This document shows, one piece after another, positions 1 to 8,332 of a stretch of 38,396 nt of DNA. The notes beneath the pieces were generated by a model that did not search any database, had not been told where the DNA came from, and saw nothing but the letters and a program-made list of their open reading frames with translations. A program made the position numbers and the translations under genes. Source of the stretch: Stutzerimonas stutzeri TS44 (GTDB taxonomy: Bacteria > Pseudomonadota > Gammaproteobacteria > Pseudomonadales > Pseudomonadaceae); the NCBI GenBank assembly GCA_000263395.1, contig AJXE01000030.1:1-38396 (forward strand). The letters run 5' to 3'. Each line of letters opens with the position of its first letter. Positions within the stretch are counted from its first letter, which is position 1.

Positions 1-490
1 GGTGCATCTCTGGGTCGCGCTTGCCGTCTTTGTTCTTGGTCGAACTCGGCGCATTGATCAGCGTGGCATCGACGATGGTGCCTTGGCGCAGCGACAGGCC
101 ACGGTCACCCAGGTAGCCATTGATAACTGCCAGGATGCCAGCAGCCAGTTCGTGTTTCTCCAGCAGGCGACGGAAGTTGAGGATGGTGGTTTCGTCGGGG
201 ATACGCTCCAGGCTCAGCCCCGCGAACTGCCGCAGGATGGTGGTCTCGTACAGTGCCTCCTCCATCGCTGGATCGCTATAACCGAACCAGTTTTGCATTA
301 GATGAACCCGCAGCATCGCCATCAACGGGTACGCCGGACGGCCACCTTCACCCTTGGGGTAATGCGGCTCGATCAAGGCAATCAACCCCTTCCACGGCAC
401 CACCCGGTCCATCTCGATCAGGAACAGCTCTTTGCGGGTCTGCTTGCGCTTGCCGGCGTACTCGGCATCGGCGAAGGTCATCTGCTTCAT
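1..490 (-). CDS. IS5-family transposase, N-terminal 163 residues (partial)
   Basis: DDE transposase that cuts and joins the insertion sequence ends. The start ATG is at 490-488 and the frame stays open to the window edge. The N-terminus begins MKQMTFADAEYAGKRKQT and continues with the typical IS5-group DUF772-like segment: EMDRVVPW, then GGRPAYPLMAMLRVHLMQ near residues 50-70, then YETTILRQFAGL and IPDETTILNFRRLLE, ending at the region around IVDATLINAPSSTKNKDG that carries the first catalytic Asp. The remaining catalytic domain is outside the window. Nothing in the visible part suggests a frameshift, so the element may be intact. Confidence 0.88.
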   Translation of the reverse strand, partial: MKQMTFADAEYAGKRKQTRKELFLIEMDRVVPWKGLIALIEPHYPKGEGGRPAYPLMAMLRVHLMQNWFGYSDPAMEEALYETTILRQFAGLSLERIPDETTILNFRRLLEKHELAAGILAVINGYLGDRGLSLRQGTIVDATLINAPSSTKNKDGKRDPEMH

Positions 491-556
491 CAGAAAACTC
501 GGTGGGTGGCGTTCGGCTATTTTGCCAAAATCAGAAAGTCTTTTTCAGACTGTCCC
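1..556 (-). mobile_element. IS5-family insertion sequence, one end, continuing beyond the left edge
   Basis: This is the 5' end of an IS5-type element read on the minus strand. The element begins near 556, where minus-strand sequence GGGACAGTCTGAAAAAGACT looks like a terminal inverted repeat. It abuts CTAA (556-559), which fits the YTAR target preference of IS5-group elements. The transposase starts about 65 bp inside this end. The other terminal repeat and the second copy of the target duplication lie outside the window, so the exact boundary is inferred. The element separates the DsbB-like remnant at 559-699 from its missing 5' part. Confidence 0.75.
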
Positions 557-558
557 TA

Positions 559-699
559 AAACCCTGTAGCGCCGGAACCTCCTGTTCCGGGGCCGACATG
601 CTGATTTTCGGCAGCGTACCGTTGCCGCTTTTGTCCCTGGCGGTTTTCATTGCCATTGTCCTGCTTCTTGTCCTGATTCGTCGGCGAACCCTTGTATGA
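559..699 (+). pseudogene. C-terminal remnant of a DsbB/BdbC-family disulfide bond formation protein
   Basis: The frame ending at 699 encodes PCSAGTSCSGADMLIFG followed by a hydrophobic segment (SVPLPLLSLAVFIAIVLLLVLI) and a short basic tail. This resembles the last cysteine-containing loop and final membrane helix of DsbB/BdbC-type quinone-linked thiol oxidases. The 5' part is missing because the IS5-family end lies directly upstream. The stop overlaps the ATG of the DsbA-like gene by four bases (ATGA at 696-699), so the two genes were probably a translationally coupled donor/oxidase pair. A 33-residue peptide could still be made from the ATG at 598, but function is unlikely. The assignment rests on a short segment. 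Confidence 0.6.
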
Positions 700-1340
700 A
701 TAGACGTGCCGTCGTGCTGACCATCAGCGCGGTAACCATTGCCGGATTCGTCGTGGCGGCAATGCTCTACCAGCGGTTTTCCACCCCCCAGGAGGCTCAG
801 GTCGTCACCCAGGCGAGCAGCTCGCTGGTGCGTTTCCACTCACCAATCATTGGGCCGATCAACGCTCCGGTCACCATCGTCGAGTTCTTCGACCCTTCGT
901 GCGAAAGCTGCCGAGCGTTTTTCCCCTACGTGAAGCAAATCATGGCGCAGTACCCGCAGGACGTACGCCTGGTCGTGCGCTATGTGCTGTTCCACCGGGG
1001 CTCGGAAGAGGCCGTGCGCTTACTGGAGACGGCGCGCATGCAGGGGCTTTACGAGCCGGTGCTGGCCGCCGTGCTGGAAGCACAGCCGCTGTGGCATGAC
1101 GACGCGCAAGCACAGAAAGCCTGGGAAGCGGCCGCCGCAGTGGGTCTGGATGTCGAGAAGGCCCGCGCCACAATGAACTCGCCGGCCATCGACGAGATAC
1201 TGGCCAAAGATGCTGCGGACGTGAAGAAAGTCGGCATTCAAGGTACGCCCACCTTTTTCGTCAACGGAAAGCTTCTGACTAAATTCGGCCCAGAGCCTCT
1301 GTTGGAGTTGGTGCAAAGCGAATTGCAGAAAGTGCGCTAA
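696..1340 (+). CDS. DsbA-like thioredoxin-fold thiol:disulfide oxidoreductase
   Basis: A 214-residue membrane-anchored periplasmic thioredoxin-fold protein (DsbA/DsbG/BdbD-like). Residues about 5-25 form an N-terminal hydrophobic anchor. The active site is C69-E-S-C72 in FDPSCESCRAFFPY, and the cis-proline loop is seen as GIQGTPTFFVNG near residue 180. The ATG overlaps the stop of the DsbB-like remnant, so the protein's natural redox partner was probably that gene, now destroyed by the insertion sequence. DsbA/DsbB-type pairs are common cargo on Pseudomonas conjugative islands. Its substrate is unknown; metal-resistance or pilus proteins are possible. The family call is firm, the role inferred. 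Confidence 0.88.
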   Translation: MNRRAVVLTISAVTIAGFVVAAMLYQRFSTPQEAQVVTQASSSLVRFHSPIIGPINAPVTIVEFFDPSCESCRAFFPYVKQIMAQYPQDVRLVVRYVLFHRGSEEAVRLLETARMQGLYEPVLAAVLEAQPLWHDDAQAQKAWEAAAAVGLDVEKARATMNSPAIDEILAKDAADVKKVGIQGTPTFFVNGKLLTKFGPEPLLELVQSELQKVR

Positions 1341-1389
1341 AACACCAAGACTGGCGCAAACGCCGTGACTGCTTTAATCGGGAGTTTTT

Positions 1390-1851
1390 ATGCGAGCACT
1401 GGAAAACAAGATACCTCCGCCGATTGTGACTGCTCTGTTCGGGCTGCTGATGTGGCTGGTCGCCCGATATGTGCCGAGCCTCGACCTGGCGCTCTCTGTG
1501 CGTGTGCTGTTGGCGCTGCTCGTGTCGGCCATTGGCGTTTGCTTCAGTGTGGCCGGAGTGCTGTCGTTTCGGCAGGCGCAGACCACCGTCAATCCGCTTA
1601 AACCTGAAACTGCATCAGCGCTGGTGCGCTCGGGTATCTATCGGTACTCACGCAACCCGATGTACGTCGGCTTTGCTCTGTTATTGCTGGCCTGGGCCTG
1701 CTACCTGGCCTCACCGTTAGCATTGCTCGGGGTGCTGGGGTTCGTCCTGTATATGAATCGCTTCCAGATCAACCCTGAGGAGCGCGCCCTGACAACCCTG
1801 TTCGGCAGCGAATTCCAGGTCTATCAGGCGCAGGTGCGTCGCTGGCTCTAA
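1390..1851 (+). CDS. Isoprenylcysteine carboxyl methyltransferase-like integral membrane protein
   Basis: A 153-residue polytopic membrane protein of the ICMT/PEMT methyltransferase superfamily. Helices are visible at about residues 13-28, 33-57 and 92-120. The conserved SAM-binding part is seen as GIYRYSRNPMYVGF (near residues 83-96) and the later NPEERALTTLFGSEFQVYQ segment, where the RNPMY and EE motifs are family hallmarks. The start ATG at 1390 is preceded by GGGAG at 1380-1384. It lies 49 bp after the DsbA-like gene and probably shares its transcript. Bacterial members have no settled substrate, and no isoprenylated protein is implied here. Confidence 0.85.
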   Translation: MRALENKIPPPIVTALFGLLMWLVARYVPSLDLALSVRVLLALLVSAIGVCFSVAGVLSFRQAQTTVNPLKPETASALVRSGIYRYSRNPMYVGFALLLLAWACYLASPLALLGVLGFVLYMNRFQINPEERALTTLFGSEFQVYQAQVRRWL

Positions 1852-2279
1852 GTTGGCTAGTCCACCGTGTTAGAACGGCCATCTGGAAGCCAGCGGTCTT
1901 CCAAAGCAATAATTTGTGGCAACGACCTAGAGGTTGAATGCCCGCTTTCGCCGATTTCTGCCAATTGATGCCCCAGGTAGTACCGTCCTAGCTCGTCTGC
2001 CTGTTTGATGATCCAAGCTGTATCGAACCTCTGTGGTCGAGGCAGGCATCAGAGGCGCCAGCCTTTGTTTTATCCACAAAACCTGTGGATAACCCTTTCG
2101 ATAACTCCTGAATGCACACAACCGAGGGCGTCTTATTCACCTGACGATTTTTTGACCACTCCTGAGATTGGCTCAGCACAGGAGCTCATAAAGCCGGCAA
2201 CACAGCAGTTCCCTTTGTTTGCTGATCCGGTTCCACAGAACGCCGATGGTCTCGCCTCGACCTTGCCGAGAGCCGAGCC
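1852..2279. other. Noncoding interval between the dsb/ICMT genes and the ICE transfer block
   Basis: No convincing gene is seen on either strand over these 428 bp. Reading frames that cross it have no recognisable domain or start context. It holds a short imperfect hairpin just after the ICMT gene (TGGAAG ... CTTCCA near 1881-1900) and the inverted DnaA-box pair at 2070-2092. The promoter for the transfer operon beginning at 2280 should lie here, but I could not pick one with confidence. Confidence 0.5.
2070..2092. repeat. Inverted pair of consensus DnaA boxes
   Basis: TTATCCACA (2070-2078) and its exact reverse complement TGTGGATAA (2084-2092) are separated by five bases. Each arm matches the bacterial DnaA box TTATNCACA. 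The sequence is seen directly. Whether DnaA binds here, and whether this helps replication of the excised element or regulates the transfer operon, is inference. It would also form a 9-bp stem with a 5-base loop. Confidence 0.6.
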
Positions 2280-2801
2280 ATGCACACCGCCCTTCCCTAT
2301 CACAGTTGCCTGCTGCTGGCCGCTCTGGCGACCGGCTGCGCAACGCCTCCACCGCTCTCTCCCCCGCCCGATGAGGTGGCGGCTCCGGCACCGGAGAACA
2401 TCCCGGTTGTCCGCTACGGCCGCTACACCCTTGTCGAGCTAATCCCGACGGCCGCTCAGCAGGATCTGCTGTTGCAGATCGTCGACGTGTCCATTCCCGA
2501 CACTCTCAACGCCAACGTCGCTGACGCACTGCGCCATGTATTGCAACGCTCCGGCTACCAGCTCTGCAGCGGAAGTGAAACTGATGCGCTGGGCAGACTC
2601 CCGCTGCCGGCGGCCCACTACCACCTTGGCCCGCTGCAACTGCGCGATGCCCTGCTGACCCTAGCCGGGACAGCGCGGACGCTGCACGTCGATCACACTG
2701 CACGCCGCGTCTGCTTCACCCAGCCTCCCCATACGCCAGCCGAAGCCCCACCCGCCACTGCGGATACCGCTCCCGGTGCCGCTAGGGAGTCACAGCCATG
2801 A
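2280..2801 (+). CDS. ICE PilL-like lipoprotein (TIGR03748 family)
   Basis: First gene of the PFGI-1-class transfer block, 173 residues. The N-terminus is a lipoprotein signal with lipobox LATGC (Cys20), followed by a Pro-rich linker and a compact domain beginning near RYGRYTLVELIP, which is typical of the PilL N-terminal family of conjugative islands. The C-terminus is Pro/Ala rich. Its family is linked to the type IV pilus or mating channel of these elements, in the outer membrane or periplasm. The stop overlaps the next ATG (ATGA at 2798-2801). The start is chosen for the lipoprotein signal. The position at the head of the cluster matches other ICEs of this class. Confidence 0.82.
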   Translation: MHTALPYHSCLLLAALATGCATPPPLSPPPDEVAAPAPENIPVVRYGRYTLVELIPTAAQQDLLLQIVDVSIPDTLNANVADALRHVLQRSGYQLCSGSETDALGRLPLPAAHYHLGPLQLRDALLTLAGTARTLHVDHTARRVCFTQPPHTPAEAPPATADTAPGAARESQP

Positions 2802-3451
2802 CGACGATGCTAGGTAGCGAGCAACACCGGCACGGCACGCTGATGCGCACCGCCATCATCACTTGGCTGTTGCTCATCAGCGCCGCCGTCGTGATCGATC
2901 ACGTCGCGCTGTCGGGTCTGGCGACACAGGTCGAAACCAGCGCCACCGGCCTGCAGGTCGCCGTGCTGGAAAAGCGCTTGGCCGACCTAGTCCAGCAGGT
3001 CGAACAAGCCCAACAGCAACCTGACGCACTGCCCCAGGCGCGCTACGACGTCGAGCATCAGGCCTTGGAGCGGCGACTGAACGTCATCGAGCAGGCCCTC
3101 GGCAGCCGCCCGACCGCGGAGAGTCTACTGCCGCTGGTGGCCCGCATTGAGCAGTTGGAAATACAGCTCAACGAACCTCGCCCAGCACCACCGCCGGTGC
3201 CCCGCCCGCGAGCTTCCGTCCCCGCTAAACCAAAGTCCATCGAGCCGCCATTCCGGGTGATCGGTGTCGAGCTACGTGCCGGCGAGCGGTTCCTTTCGAT
3301 TATGTCAGCCACCTCGGGCACGCTCTCGCAGGTTCACCTGCTGCGCCCCGGCGAGACGGAAGCCGGTTGGCACCTCGAAACCATCGAACGGAGCGCTGCC
3401 GTGTTCCGACACGGCGACGACACTCGTCGCCTGCCCATTCCCGCGCAGTAG
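2798..3451 (+). CDS. ICE bitopic membrane protein with periplasmic coiled coil, unknown function
   Basis: A 217-residue protein with one membrane helix (about residues 18-38), a predicted coiled-coil region rich in Glu, Gln and Leu (about 45-130), a Pro-rich hinge (PRPAPPPVPRPRASVP), and a small C-terminal domain starting PPFRVIGVELRAGERFLS. The layout of anchor, coil, proline linker and terminal domain resembles inner-membrane clamp proteins of secretion systems, but no named family is recognised. Proteins of this shape occupy the same slot between the PilL-like and PFL_4693 genes in related islands. It overlaps the upstream gene by four bases and is followed after 9 bp by the PFL_4693 gene. 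Confidence 0.78.
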   Translation: MTTMLGSEQHRHGTLMRTAIITWLLLISAAVVIDHVALSGLATQVETSATGLQVAVLEKRLADLVQQVEQAQQQPDALPQARYDVEHQALERRLNVIEQALGSRPTAESLLPLVARIEQLEIQLNEPRPAPPPVPRPRASVPAKPKSIEPPFRVIGVELRAGERFLSIMSATSGTLSQVHLLRPGETEAGWHLETIERSAAVFRHGDDTRRLPIPAQ

Positions 3452-3460
3452 GACAAGCAG

Positions 3461-4186
3461 ATGAAGCTGCACCATATCGTCCCCGTACTGATCGCCCTGC
3501 TGATCAGCAGCCTTGTCCAAGGAGCGGAAACCCTCACCGCCAACAACCTGCCCACGCGCGAGCGACTGATGACCACCGAGCGCGCCGACGAGCAGCACAC
3601 GCGAGGTTGGGGGCTGAGCGCCGAGGAATGGGCGCGCTACCGGACGCTGATGCGAGGGCCGCTGGGTATCTATTCTCCCAACCTCGACCCACTTACCGCG
3701 CTAGGCATTGAGGCGCGCTCCGACCAAGAACGGCGACGCTATGCAGAGTTGCAGGTCGAAGCAGAAGCCCACCGCGTCGAAAAGCTGCTGGCGTACCAAC
3801 GGGCTTACGACGACGCCTGGCAGCGGCTCAACACCGATATGCCGCGCGTCATCCTGCCCGATGCCGGCCTGGCATTCTCGCCGGTTGTGCCAGCGGCGAA
3901 CGGACGGCTCGCCGTATTCGTCCAGGACGCTTGCCCCGCATGTGATCGGGCAGCGCAGCGGCTGCAAGCTGCTGGTATGGAATTCGACATTTACGTCGTC
4001 GACAGCCACGCCGACGACGCACGTATTCGCGCCTGGGCACAACGTATTGGCATCGACCCGGCCAAGGCGCGCAGCGGCCAGATCACGCTCAACCACGATT
4101 CGGGACGCTGGCAATCGCTGAATCTGCAGGGTGACCTGCCGGCAATCGTACGCAAGGTCGGCAACCAGTGGCAGCGGCAGCCGTAA
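3461..4186 (+). CDS. ICE protein, PFL_4693 family (TIGR03759)
   Basis: A 241-residue secreted protein. The signal peptide (about residues 1-21, ending LVQGAE) is followed by a conserved segment with the family signature WGLSAEEWARYRTLMRGPLG and YSPNLDPLTALGIEA. A thioredoxin-like C-terminal part follows, with VFVQDACPACDRAAQRLQ: the CPAC motif near residues 154-157 suggests a redox-active or glutaredoxin-like fold. It is periplasmic by inference. The role in conjugation is not established; the CxxC suggests disulfide handling for mating-pore components. Its stop overlaps the next ATG (TAATG at 4184-4188). Confidence 0.88.
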   Translation: MKLHHIVPVLIALLISSLVQGAETLTANNLPTRERLMTTERADEQHTRGWGLSAEEWARYRTLMRGPLGIYSPNLDPLTALGIEARSDQERRRYAELQVEAEAHRVEKLLAYQRAYDDAWQRLNTDMPRVILPDAGLAFSPVVPAANGRLAVFVQDACPACDRAAQRLQAAGMEFDIYVVDSHADDARIRAWAQRIGIDPAKARSGQITLNHDSGRWQSLNLQGDLPAIVRKVGNQWQRQP

Positions 4187-4749
4187 TGTCGCGCCGCCAC
4201 GCGCTCGTGCTGCTGGCCTGCGCACTGGCAGGCCCCATCCAGGCGCGGGAAATCCCACCGCCGGCCTATCAAGTCGCTGCGAAGCGCGCCGGTATTCCCT
4301 CGACCGTGTTGTACGCCATCGCGTTGCAAGAGAGCGGCATCCGTTTGCGTGGCCGTCTGGTGCCATGGCCGTGGACGCTCAACGTCGCTGGCAAGGCGCA
4401 GCGCTACGCCACCCGTGCTGAGGCTTGCGGCGGGCTGCGCCAGGCACTCAGGCGCACACCCGCCAAGCGCATTGACGCCGGTCTCGGCCAGATCAATCTC
4501 GGCTACCACCCGCAGCGTTACGCACAGCCCTGCGACCTGCTCGACCCTTACCGTAACCTGGCCATCGCCGCCGAGATACTGCACGAGCAGCACATTCCGG
4601 GCGACGACTGGCTGCTCGCCATCGGTCGTTACCACCGGCCTGCCGGCGGCGCACCAGCCGCGCGCTACCGTCACAGCGTCGGCCAGCACCTGGCCCGCGT
4701 ACTGGGTACCCCCCAGCTGGAAATCACTTCGCGAGGGAATCTGCCATGA
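4186..4749 (+). CDS. Lytic transglycosylase of the ICE mating apparatus
   Basis: A 187-residue SLT-type peptidoglycan-cleaving enzyme that would open the cell wall for the mating channel. A signal peptide is visible (LVLLACALAGPIQA), followed by AIALQESGIRL carrying the catalytic Glu, then GLGQINLGYHP and LDPYRNLAIAAEIL, the conserved SLT motifs. I chose the ATG at 4186, which overlaps the previous stop, over an in-frame GTG at 4168 that lies inside the PFL_4693 gene and would blunt the signal peptide. The stop overlaps the next gene's ATG by four bases. Confidence 0.9.
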   Translation: MSRRHALVLLACALAGPIQAREIPPPAYQVAAKRAGIPSTVLYAIALQESGIRLRGRLVPWPWTLNVAGKAQRYATRAEACGGLRQALRRTPAKRIDAGLGQINLGYHPQRYAQPCDLLDPYRNLAIAAEILHEQHIPGDDWLLAIGRYHRPAGGAPAARYRHSVGQHLARVLGTPQLEITSRGNLP

Positions 4750-5273
4750 AATCCCTGACCATCCTCGTCGCGTATCTTTCGCTGCCGTGGCTGTCGCTGG
4801 CCACCCAGGCTGACGCGCTGATCATCGTCGCAGACCATGGCGGTACGTCGGCCTTGCCGTACTACGAAGCCTTGAACTTGCAACCGCGCGCCGAGGTGAG
4901 CGCGCCACCCATCGAGATTCCGCGTCCGCCAGCCAAACCGTTCAACGAAGCCGATATGCTGCCGGTGCGCTCGATGCAGCTGTCACCTGGCGATGTGGCG
5001 CGTAGGTTGATCGAAGCACCGGGAATGCCGCCGTTCTTTCTCGTCGGCGACGACAATCGCTCGCGCGCCTGGCTGCGTCAGCGCGCACTGCGCATACACG
5101 AGCTCAATGCCGTGGGCCTAGTGGTCAACGTCAAGTCGGCCGAGGCCCTGGCTGCGCTGCGTGCGCTGGTGCCGGGGCTGTTACTGTCACCGGTTGCGGG
5201 GGATGATCTCGCCGAGCGCCTTGGCTTGCGCCACTACCCGGTGCTGATCACGGCAACCGGCGTCGAGCAGTGA
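4746..5273 (+). CDS. ICE protein, PFL_4695 family (TIGR03765)
   Basis: A 175-residue secreted protein with an N-terminal signal (about residues 1-24). The conserved core includes IIVADHGGTSALPYYEAL, the FNEADMLPVRS segment, and a C-terminal domain (FFLVGDDNRSRAWLRQR through LGLRHYPVLIT). The PFL_4695 family is found only in conjugative islands of this class; it resembles TraW-like or thioredoxin-like periplasmic factors in shape, but its function is unknown. It sits between the transglycosylase (four-base overlap) and the coupling ATPase (10-bp gap), its standard position. Confidence 0.88.
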   Translation: MKSLTILVAYLSLPWLSLATQADALIIVADHGGTSALPYYEALNLQPRAEVSAPPIEIPRPPAKPFNEADMLPVRSMQLSPGDVARRLIEAPGMPPFFLVGDDNRSRAWLRQRALRIHELNAVGLVVNVKSAEALAALRALVPGLLLSPVAGDDLAERLGLRHYPVLITATGVEQ

Positions 5274-5283
5274 AGCGCCGACC

Positions 5284-7455
5284 ATGGCCCAGAGCCACGC
5301 GATCGAAGTGCTGTTGCGGCCAGCCGTGGAGCTGTACAGCGTGGCGGTCTGCGCCGCCGCCGCGTTTCTGTCCCTGGTGGCACCGTGGTCACTGGCGCTG
5401 AGCCCATCGATTGGCCTGGGCAGCGCCCTTGCCTTTCTCACCTTCGGCACCATTCGCCTGCGTGATGCGCTGGTCATCCTGCGCTACCGGCGCAATATCC
5501 GCCGCCTGCCGCGCTATGTGATGACCAGCCGTAATGTGTCTGTCAGCCAGCAACGGCTGTTCATAGGCAGAGGCTTTCGCTGGGAACAACGGCACACGCA
5601 CCGCCTGACGCAGACATTCAGGCCCGAGTTCCGCCGCTATGTGGAACCTACGCCCGCTTACCAGTTGGCACGCCGCCTGGAAGAGCGGCTGGAGTTCGCG
5701 CCGTTTCCACTGTCGAAGATGGCCAAGCTCACCACTTGGGACGTTCCCATCAATCCGGTGCGCCCGTTGCCACCGGTCGGCGGCCTGCCGCGGCTGCACG
5801 GCATCGAGCCAAACGAAGTCGATGTCAGCCTGCCACTCGGAGAACGAGTCGGACACTCACTTGTGCTGGGCGCGACACGGGTCGGCAAGACCCGATTGGC
5901 CGAGCTGTTCGTGACTCAGGACATTCGACGGCGCAACGCCGCCGGAGAGCACGAGGTGGTGATCGTATTCGACCCCAAAGGGGATGCAGACCTACTCAAG
6001 CGGATGTACGTGGAGGCCAAACGCGCCGGGCGCGAACGTGAGTTCTATGTTTTCCACTTGGGCTGGCATGATTTCAGCGCACGCTACAACGCAGTGGGCC
6101 GGTTCGGGCGGATCAGCGAAGTGGCCACGCGTATCGCCGGACAGCTCTCAGGTGAAGGTAATAGCGCCGCTTTCAGGGAGTTCGCCTGGCGGTTCGTCAA
6201 CATCATCGCCCGTGCCCTCGTCGAGCTGGGCCAGCGCCCCGACTACCTACTGATTCAGCGGCATGTCGTCAACATCGACGCGCTCTTTATCGAGTACGCG
6301 CAGCACTACTTCGCCAAGCACGAACCGAAGGCCTGGGAAATCATCGTCCAGCTCGAAAGCCGGCTGAACGACAAAAATATCCCGCGCAATATGATCGGGC
6401 GAGAGAAGCGGGTCGTAGCCTTGGAGCAATACCTCTCACAGGTACGCACCTACGACCCCGTACTCGACGGTCTGCGCAGTGCCGTGCGCTATGACCGGAC
6501 GTATTTCGACAAGATCGTCGCCAGCCTTTTACCGTTGCTGGAGAAACTCACCACCGGCAAAACCGCGCAGCTACTCGCACCGAACTATTCCGACCTCAAC
6601 GATCCCAGGCCAATCTTCGACTGGATGCAGGTCGTCCGCAAACGCGCGGTGGTCTATGTCGGCCTTGATGCCCTGTCGGATGCGGAAGTTGCCGCTGCAG
6701 TCGGCAACTCGATGTTCGCTGACCTGGTATCGGTCGCCGGCCATATCTACAAATTTGGCATCGACGACGGGCTGCCCGGCGCAACAGCGGGAGCACGAGT
6801 CCCTATCAACGTCCATGCGGACGAGTTCAATGAGCTGATGGGTGATGAATTCGTGCCTCTGGTCAACAAGGGCGGCGGCGCAGGGTTACAGATCACCGCC
6901 TATACGCAGACGCTCTCTGACATCGAAGCCCGTCTTGGCAACCGCGCAAAAGCGGGCCAAGTTATCGGCAACTTCAACAATCTGTTCATGCTGAGAGTGC
7001 GCGAAACCGCTACCGCCGAGCTACTCACCCGGCAGCTTCCAAAAGTGGACGTCTACACCACGACGCTGGTCAGCGGGGCTACTGACAGCTCCGACGTTCG
7101 GGGGCCAACAGATTTCACCTCCAATGCTCAGGATCGCATCAGCACCGCCAGCGTGCCGATGATTGAACCCGCACACGTGGTTGGCTTGCCAAAAGGCCAG
7201 GCCTTTGCCCTGTTGCAAGGTGGCCAGCTCTGGAAAATCCGCATGCCGTTGCCGGTACCCGACCCTGACGAAATGATGCCCGAGGACTTACAGCAGCTTG
7301 CGAGCCACATGCGCCAGCACTATGTCGAAGCCAGCGACTGGTGGGAAAACCGTGGCACTCCCGGCCTACAGGATCAATCACTGCCCGACGACCTGCTCGA
7401 TGGCTTCCGCCACCTCGCCACCACTGAGACAAGCAACGCCGAGGCACGGCCATGA
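5284..7455 (+). CDS. traD: TraD-type conjugative coupling ATPase, PFGI-1 class (TIGR03743)
   Basis: A 723-residue type IV coupling protein that links the relaxosome to the mating channel at the inner membrane. Membrane helices lie near residues 18-55. The Walker A motif is LGATRVGKTRL (about residues 194-204) and the Walker B motif is VIVFDPKGDADL (about 225-236). The later NVHADEFNEL and ITAYTQTLSDIEARLG segments correspond to the conserved acidic and sensor-like parts of the TraD/VirD4 AAA domain. The gene starts 10 bp after PFL_4695 and its stop overlaps the next ATG. Length is normal for the PFGI-1 class and the frame is intact. Confidence 0.95.
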   Translation: MAQSHAIEVLLRPAVELYSVAVCAAAAFLSLVAPWSLALSPSIGLGSALAFLTFGTIRLRDALVILRYRRNIRRLPRYVMTSRNVSVSQQRLFIGRGFRWEQRHTHRLTQTFRPEFRRYVEPTPAYQLARRLEERLEFAPFPLSKMAKLTTWDVPINPVRPLPPVGGLPRLHGIEPNEVDVSLPLGERVGHSLVLGATRVGKTRLAELFVTQDIRRRNAAGEHEVVIVFDPKGDADLLKRMYVEAKRAGREREFYVFHLGWHDFSARYNAVGRFGRISEVATRIAGQLSGEGNSAAFREFAWRFVNIIARALVELGQRPDYLLIQRHVVNIDALFIEYAQHYFAKHEPKAWEIIVQLESRLNDKNIPRNMIGREKRVVALEQYLSQVRTYDPVLDGLRSAVRYDRTYFDKIVASLLPLLEKLTTGKTAQLLAPNYSDLNDPRPIFDWMQVVRKRAVVYVGLDALSDAEVAAAVGNSMFADLVSVAGHIYKFGIDDGLPGATAGARVPINVHADEFNELMGDEFVPLVNKGGGAGLQITAYTQTLSDIEARLGNRAKAGQVIGNFNNLFMLRVRETATAELLTRQLPKVDVYTTTLVSGATDSSDVRGPTDFTSNAQDRISTASVPMIEPAHVVGLPKGQAFALLQGGQLWKIRMPLPVPDPDEMMPEDLQQLASHMRQHYVEASDWWENRGTPGLQDQSLPDDLLDGFRHLATTETSNAEARP

Positions 7456-8201
7456 AGGACCCGGCCAGCACCACGCAACGCGAACAAACCCACCAGCGAG
7501 GCTTGCTCGCCAGCATCATCACCCTGCCGCTGCGTATGCTCGGCGTGCTGATCGGCTCGCTGCTGCTGTCGATCATTATCGAGTGCGTCGGCATGCACCT
7601 GTTCTGGCCTGATCAGGGCTGGCGTCACGCCCAGGGCATGCTCGACTACGAACTGAACCACCTTTCCAGCCACTTCACCCGCAGCGCGGTGGTACAGGAG
7701 CCCGGCCGCACCGCACATCAGCTTGTCGAGGGTGCTTACGAATGGATCTTCGTGAAGACTGGCCTGCTCGACTGGATGAGCCAGGCATCGGCGCGCTCCC
7801 ACGCACCCAGCCATGGTGATGGCCGAGACATCCGTTTCTACATCAGTCAAGTCTACGTCTGGAGCGAGAGATACCTGATCGCCGCCGCATTCACGGCATT
7901 GACGTTCATGGTTCGACTGCTGGTCCTGGTACTGACGCTGCCACTATTTCTGCTGGCTGCTTTCGTCGGCATGATTGATGGTCTGGTGCGGCGCGACATC
8001 CGCAAGTTCGGCGCGGGCAGAGAGTCAGGCTTCGTCTACCACCGCGCCAAGGCGAGCCTGATGCCATTGGCGGTCCTGCCATGGATCATCTACCTCACCC
8101 TACCCGTCAGCGTACATCCGTTGCTGGTGCTGCTGCCGAGCGCGGCGCTGCTCGGCCTGGCGGTGAACATCACCGCAGCCAGCTTCAAGAAATACTTGTG
8201 A
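7452..8201 (+). CDS. ICE integral membrane protein, TIGR03747 family
   Basis: A 249-residue inner-membrane protein that follows TraD in this ICE class. Visible helices: about residues 23-50, 145-180 (two close segments ending LFLLAAFVGMIDGLVRRD) and 200-240. A conserved motif DIRKFGAGRESGFVYHRAK lies between the last helices. Related TraD-neighbour proteins are described only as integrating conjugative element membrane proteins; a role as an assembly partner of the coupling protein is inferred from position and from the ATGA overlap with traD. Confidence 0.9.
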   Translation: MKDPASTTQREQTHQRGLLASIITLPLRMLGVLIGSLLLSIIIECVGMHLFWPDQGWRHAQGMLDYELNHLSSHFTRSAVVQEPGRTAHQLVEGAYEWIFVKTGLLDWMSQASARSHAPSHGDGRDIRFYISQVYVWSERYLIAAAFTALTFMVRLLVLVLTLPLFLLAAFVGMIDGLVRRDIRKFGAGRESGFVYHRAKASLMPLAVLPWIIYLTLPVSVHPLLVLLPSAALLGLAVNITAASFKKYL

Positions 8202-8332
8202 TTCGCTAGCCAGTGGGTAGTGACGCTTGAGTCCGCCTGTAATAGGGGCACACCCAGGTTCCCATTGTTTAAGGCAGCTCCTCAGGCATACCGAGAGCAT
8301 TTAGCCACTTCTCGCAAATTGCGGATTGGCCA

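Noticed and set aside
3701..4689. Minus-strand open frames of 221 and 232 residues
   Set aside because: Shadows of the PFL_4693 and transglycosylase genes; no conserved motif.
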